From: QQUJ01 sp050287605 | GTDB taxonomy: Bacteria; Pseudomonadota; Gammaproteobacteria; QQUJ01 | Length of the DNA stretch: 64,000 bases | Direction of reading: 5' to 3' | Assembly (NCBI GenBank): GCA_050287605.1 | Contig: JBNKCG010000025.1 | Coordinates: 27,819 to 91,818 of the forward strand | In this document: positions 61,412-64,000 of the stretch, in pieces | Layout of the letters: each line of letters begins with the position of its first letter | Position numbering within the stretch: the stretch's first letter is position 1 | Program-made: the position numbers and the translations under genes | The notes under the pieces: model-generated | The model's database searches: none | The model's input: only the letters and a program-made list of their open reading frames with translations | What the model was told of the DNA's origin: nothing

Positions 61412-62032
61412 ATGAGGCGTACCAAAGAGGATGCCCTGGAGACCCGCGAGCGGATCCTCGATGCCGCCGAGGCGGTGTTTCACCGCGACGGCGTTTCGCA
61501 AACCACGCTGGCGGACGTTGCCGCCGAAGCGGGCGTGACGCGCGGCGCCATCTATCACCATTTCACCGACAAGGCCGAGCTGTTCGACGCCATGATGCAA
61601 CGCCTGTTCGACCCGGTGGAGCAGCAGATCGCTACGCTGGAGGCGGAGATCGCCAGCCGCGGATCGACGCTGGAGAATCTGCGCATCCAGATCCTGGGCT
61701 ACGTCCAGCGCCTGGAAGCCGACGAGCGCTTCCGGCGTGTGCTGGAGACCGCTTGGCACAAGTGCGAGTACGTCGGCGCCATGGCGCGCATCCGTGATCA
61801 GCACCAGGAGTGCGGCAGCCGTTATCTCCACCTTATTGAAGCGGCACTGCGCGTCGCCCGCGACCAGGGCGCCATCCGCGCCGACTCCGACCCGCGCCAG
61901 GCAGCCGTGGGATTGATGGCCATCGTCGACGGGCTGATCGTCAACTGGACCCTCGACCCGCAGCGCTTCCCCCTGGGGCGCGATGCCGAGGGTGTCGTCG
62001 ACATCTATTTGCGCGGATTGCAACAGGCGTGA
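61412..62032 (+). CDS. TetR-family efflux repressor (AcrR/TtgR-like)
   Basis: This 206-residue repressor has an N-terminal helix-turn-helix of the AcrR type (RERILDAAEAVFHRDGVSQTTLADVAAEAGVTRGAIYHHFTDKAELFDAMM) and a helical ligand domain. The ATG at 61412 follows GGGAGG. The longer frame would start inside the operator. It is divergent from the adaptor-pump operon, with the AcrR-type palindrome between them, so drug-responsive repression of the pump and of itself is strongly suggested. Confidence 0.94.
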   Translation: MRRTKEDALETRERILDAAEAVFHRDGVSQTTLADVAAEAGVTRGAIYHHFTDKAELFDAMMQRLFDPVEQQIATLEAEIASRGSTLENLRIQILGYVQRLEADERFRRVLETAWHKCEYVGAMARIRDQHQECGSRYLHLIEAALRVARDQGAIRADSDPRQAAVGLMAIVDGLIVNWTLDPQRFPLGRDAEGVVDIYLRGLQQA

Positions 62033-62128
62033 CCGATACCCGCGCCGCGGGCTAAACATCGTCACCACCCGGCGCGCGCTTCGGCTAAAATGGCGCGCTC
62101 GCTGGCCGTGGTTCCTCCGTAACTCCCC

Positions 62129-64000
62129 ATGGATTTAAACCCCCGACAACGCAAGGCCGTGCACTACATCGACGGTCCGGTGCTGGTGCTGGCCGGTGCC
62201 GGCAGCGGCAAGACGCGCGTGATCACCCGCAAGATCGCCCACCTGATCGGCGCGTGCGGGCTGGCGCCACACAACGTCGCGGCCGTCACCTTCACCAACA
62301 AGGCGGCACGCGAGATGAAGGAGCGGGTGGGCAAGCAGGTGAGCGCCCTGGGTATCAAAGGGGGGACCAAGGGGCTGATCGTCTCCACCTTCCACAACCT
62401 GGGTCTCACCATCCTGCGCCGCGAGGGCAAGGCGCTGGGGTACAAGCCCGGCTTCTCCATCTTCGACGCCAGCGACAGCGCTTCGCTGATCAAGGAGCTG
62501 CTGCGCAAGGATCACGGCGGCGACGGCGGCCAGGGCGAAGCGGTGCAGTGGACCATCTCCAACTGGAAGAACGATCTGCTGACGCCGGAGCAGGCGCTGG
62601 CCCAGGCCGAGAACGAACACCAGGTGGCGGCCGCGCTGCTCTACGAGCGCTACCAGCGCAGCCTCAAGGCCTACAACGCGTTGGATTTCGACGACCTCAT
62701 CCTGCAGCCGGTGCGCCTGTTCGCCGAACACCCCGAGGTGCTGGAGCGCTGGCAGAACAAGATCCGCTACCTGCTGGTGGACGAGTACCAGGACACCAAC
62801 CTCAGCCAGTACCGCCTGGTGCGCCAGCTGGTGGGCGTGCGCGGCGCGCTCACCGTGGTGGGCGACGACGACCAGTCCATTTACGCCTGGCGCGGGGCGC
62901 GGCCGGAGAATCTGGTGCGCCTGCAGGAGGACTACCCCGCGCTCAAGGTGATCAAGCTGGAGCAGAACTACCGCTCCAGCGGCCGTATCCTGCACGCCGC
63001 CAATGCGCTCATCGCCAACAACCCCCATGTGTTCGAAAAGCGGCTGTGGAGCGAGCACGGTCCGGGCGACCCGATCCGCGTGCTGGTGTGCCGCAACGAG
63101 CAGCACGAGGCCGAGCGCGTGGTGTCGCAGCTCATGGGCCATCGCTTCCAGCAGCGCACCCGCTACGGCGACTACGCCATTCTCTACCGCGGCAACCATC
63201 AGTCGCGGCTGTTCGAAACCGCGCTGCGCGAGTCGCGCATCCCCTACCACCTCTCGGGCGGCACCTCGTTCTTCGAGCGCGGCGAGGTGAAGGACATCAT
63301 GGCCTACCTGCGGCTGCTGGCGAACCCGGATGACGACAACGCCTTTCTGCGCATCGTCAACACCCCGCGCCGCGAGATAGGTCCCGGCACGCTGGAGAAG
63401 CTGGGCGCCTACGCCACCGAGCGCGGCGTGAGCCTGCTCGCCGCCAGCTACGAACTGGGCGTGGAACAGATTCTCAGCCGCCGCGCACTGGACCGGCTGC
63501 GCCACTTCTGCGACTGGCTGGTGGATGCCGCAGACCGCGCCGAGCGCGGCGATCCCATCGCCGTCATCAAGGGGCTGATCCTCGAAATCGACTACGAGGC
63601 GTGGTTGGTCGACACCAGCCGCGACCTGCAGCAGGCGGAAAAGCGCATGGAGAACGTCACCGAACTGGTGGCGTGGCTCGAGCGCATGGCCAAGGAGAGC
63701 GTCGAGGAGAAGGGCATCGGCGAGCTGGTGGCCCGGCTTACCCTGATGGACATCCTGGAGCGCGACGACGAGGAGGAGGCCGGCGACCGCGTCTCGCTCA
63801 TGACGCTGCACGCCGCCAAAGGGTTGGAGTTTCCCCACGTCTTCCTGGTCGGGTTCGAGGAGGAGAGCCTGCCGCACCGCGCCAACCTGGAAGGCCACGG
63901 CCTGGAAGAGGAGCGCCGTCTCGCCTACGTGGGTATCACCCGCGCGCAGAAAAGCCTCACCCTCACCTACGCCGAGCGGCGCAAACGCTACGGCGAGATG
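62129..64000 (+). CDS. rep: ATP-dependent DNA helicase Rep (3' end beyond the window)
   Basis: The frame is open from the ATG at 62129 to the last base (624 codons seen). The UvrD/Rep superfamily-1 motifs appear in order: QRKAVHYIDGPVLVLAGAGSGKT (Walker A about 22-29), TFTNKAAREM, VDEYQDTN (about 217-224), VVGDDDQSIYAWRGA, LEQNYRSS, SLMTLHAAKGLEFPHVF and EERRLAYVGITRAQ. The start MDLNPRQRKAV is that of Rep and not UvrD. It unwinds 3'-5' and clears proteins ahead of replication forks. About 45-50 residues are missing. Confidence 0.95.
   Translation, partial: MDLNPRQRKAVHYIDGPVLVLAGAGSGKTRVITRKIAHLIGACGLAPHNVAAVTFTNKAAREMKERVGKQVSALGIKGGTKGLIVSTFHNLGLTILRREGKALGYKPGFSIFDASDSASLIKELLRKDHGGDGGQGEAVQWTISNWKNDLLTPEQALAQAENEHQVAAALLYERYQRSLKAYNALDFDDLILQPVRLFAEHPEVLERWQNKIRYLLVDEYQDTNLSQYRLVRQLVGVRGALTVVGDDDQSIYAWRGARPENLVRLQEDYPALKVIKLEQNYRSSGRILHAANALIANNPHVFEKRLWSEHGPGDPIRVLVCRNEQHEAERVVSQLMGHRFQQRTRYGDYAILYRGNHQSRLFETALRESRIPYHLSGGTSFFERGEVKDIMAYLRLLANPDDDNAFLRIVNTPRREIGPGTLEKLGAYATERGVSLLAASYELGVEQILSRRALDRLRHFCDWLVDAADRAERGDPIAVIKGLILEIDYEAWLVDTSRDLQQAEKRMENVTELVAWLERMAKESVEEKGIGELVARLTLMDILERDDEEEAGDRVSLMTLHAAKGLEFPHVFLVGFEEESLPHRANLEGHGLEEERRLAYVGITRAQKSLTLTYAERRKRYGEM

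Noticed and set aside
62135..63898. 587-codon minus-strand frame
   Set aside because: It is antisense to the Rep helicase, which has every superfamily-1 motif.

Overview
The window is GC-rich chromosomal DNA that reads as a gammaproteobacterium. The argS-SPOR pair, speA/speE, ubiK-comM, glnK-amtB, priA, rep and a QseE-QseG-QseF/GlrR locus all point that way. Six genes encode c-type cytochromes (4165, 8555, 10031, 26301, 27460, 27904), and there is a sucrose-synthesis cassette of the kind described in halotolerant methanotrophs and lithotrophs. Together these suggest a respiratory, perhaps chemolithotrophic and salt-tolerant lineage (Chromatiales/Ectothiorhodospiraceae-like). That placement is inference. 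No rRNA, tRNA, CRISPR, phage or insertion sequence was recognised.

Layout. 1-11.2 kb is a metal and redox block. It holds copZ-csoR-copA behind a strong promoter and a perfect palindromic operator, several small His/Met/Cys-rich exported proteins, two cytochromes c, a SHOCT protein, an OmpR/EnvZ-type two-component system, a Spy/CpxP-like protein, a CcmG-like thioredoxin and a BNR-repeat/cytochrome c fusion. 11.4-16.6 kb is a compact sigma-54 regulon. A GlrR/QseF-type activator, its QseG lipoprotein and its QseE/GlrK kinase sit between two target genes, an OmpA-like protein and an EF-hand protein. Each target has its own -24/-12 promoter and an upstream TGTC-N10-GACA element. 17-20.4 kb encodes an aspartic protease, a lytic-transglycosylase-like protein, a DsbA-like protein and CcdA. 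20.7-26.2 kb is the sucrose cassette (PfkB kinase, sucrose-phosphate synthase, sucrose synthase). 26.3-28.4 kb encodes a cytochrome b561-diheme fusion, an SHP-like cytochrome and a free diheme cytochrome.

28.4-31.2 kb holds an HD-GYP protein and a minus-strand ECF sigma/anti-sigma/DUF3106 operon. 31.3-31.6 kb has a cluster of consensus DnaA boxes beside an AT-rich stretch, next to priA. 33.9-40.4 kb encodes ArgS, a SPOR protein, a FIST protein and polyamine synthesis (SpeA, SpeE). 40.4-47.7 kb encodes a DUF4124 protein, a LysR regulator, FetAB-like export, a CDGSH protein, AmtB-GlnK behind a sigma-54 promoter, UbiK and ComM. 47.7-56.7 kb encodes a DsrE protein, an Ada-like alkyltransferase, an AcuI/YhdH reductase, a diguanylate cyclase, a histone-deacetylase-family protein, a chemoreceptor and an HD-GYP phosphodiesterase. 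56.8-62 kb encodes an RND efflux pump with a divergent TetR regulator and an AcrR-type operator. The window ends inside a Rep helicase gene.

The most unusual items are the self-contained GlrR/sigma-54 regulon with protein-coding targets, the DnaA-box cluster, and the two cytochrome fusions.
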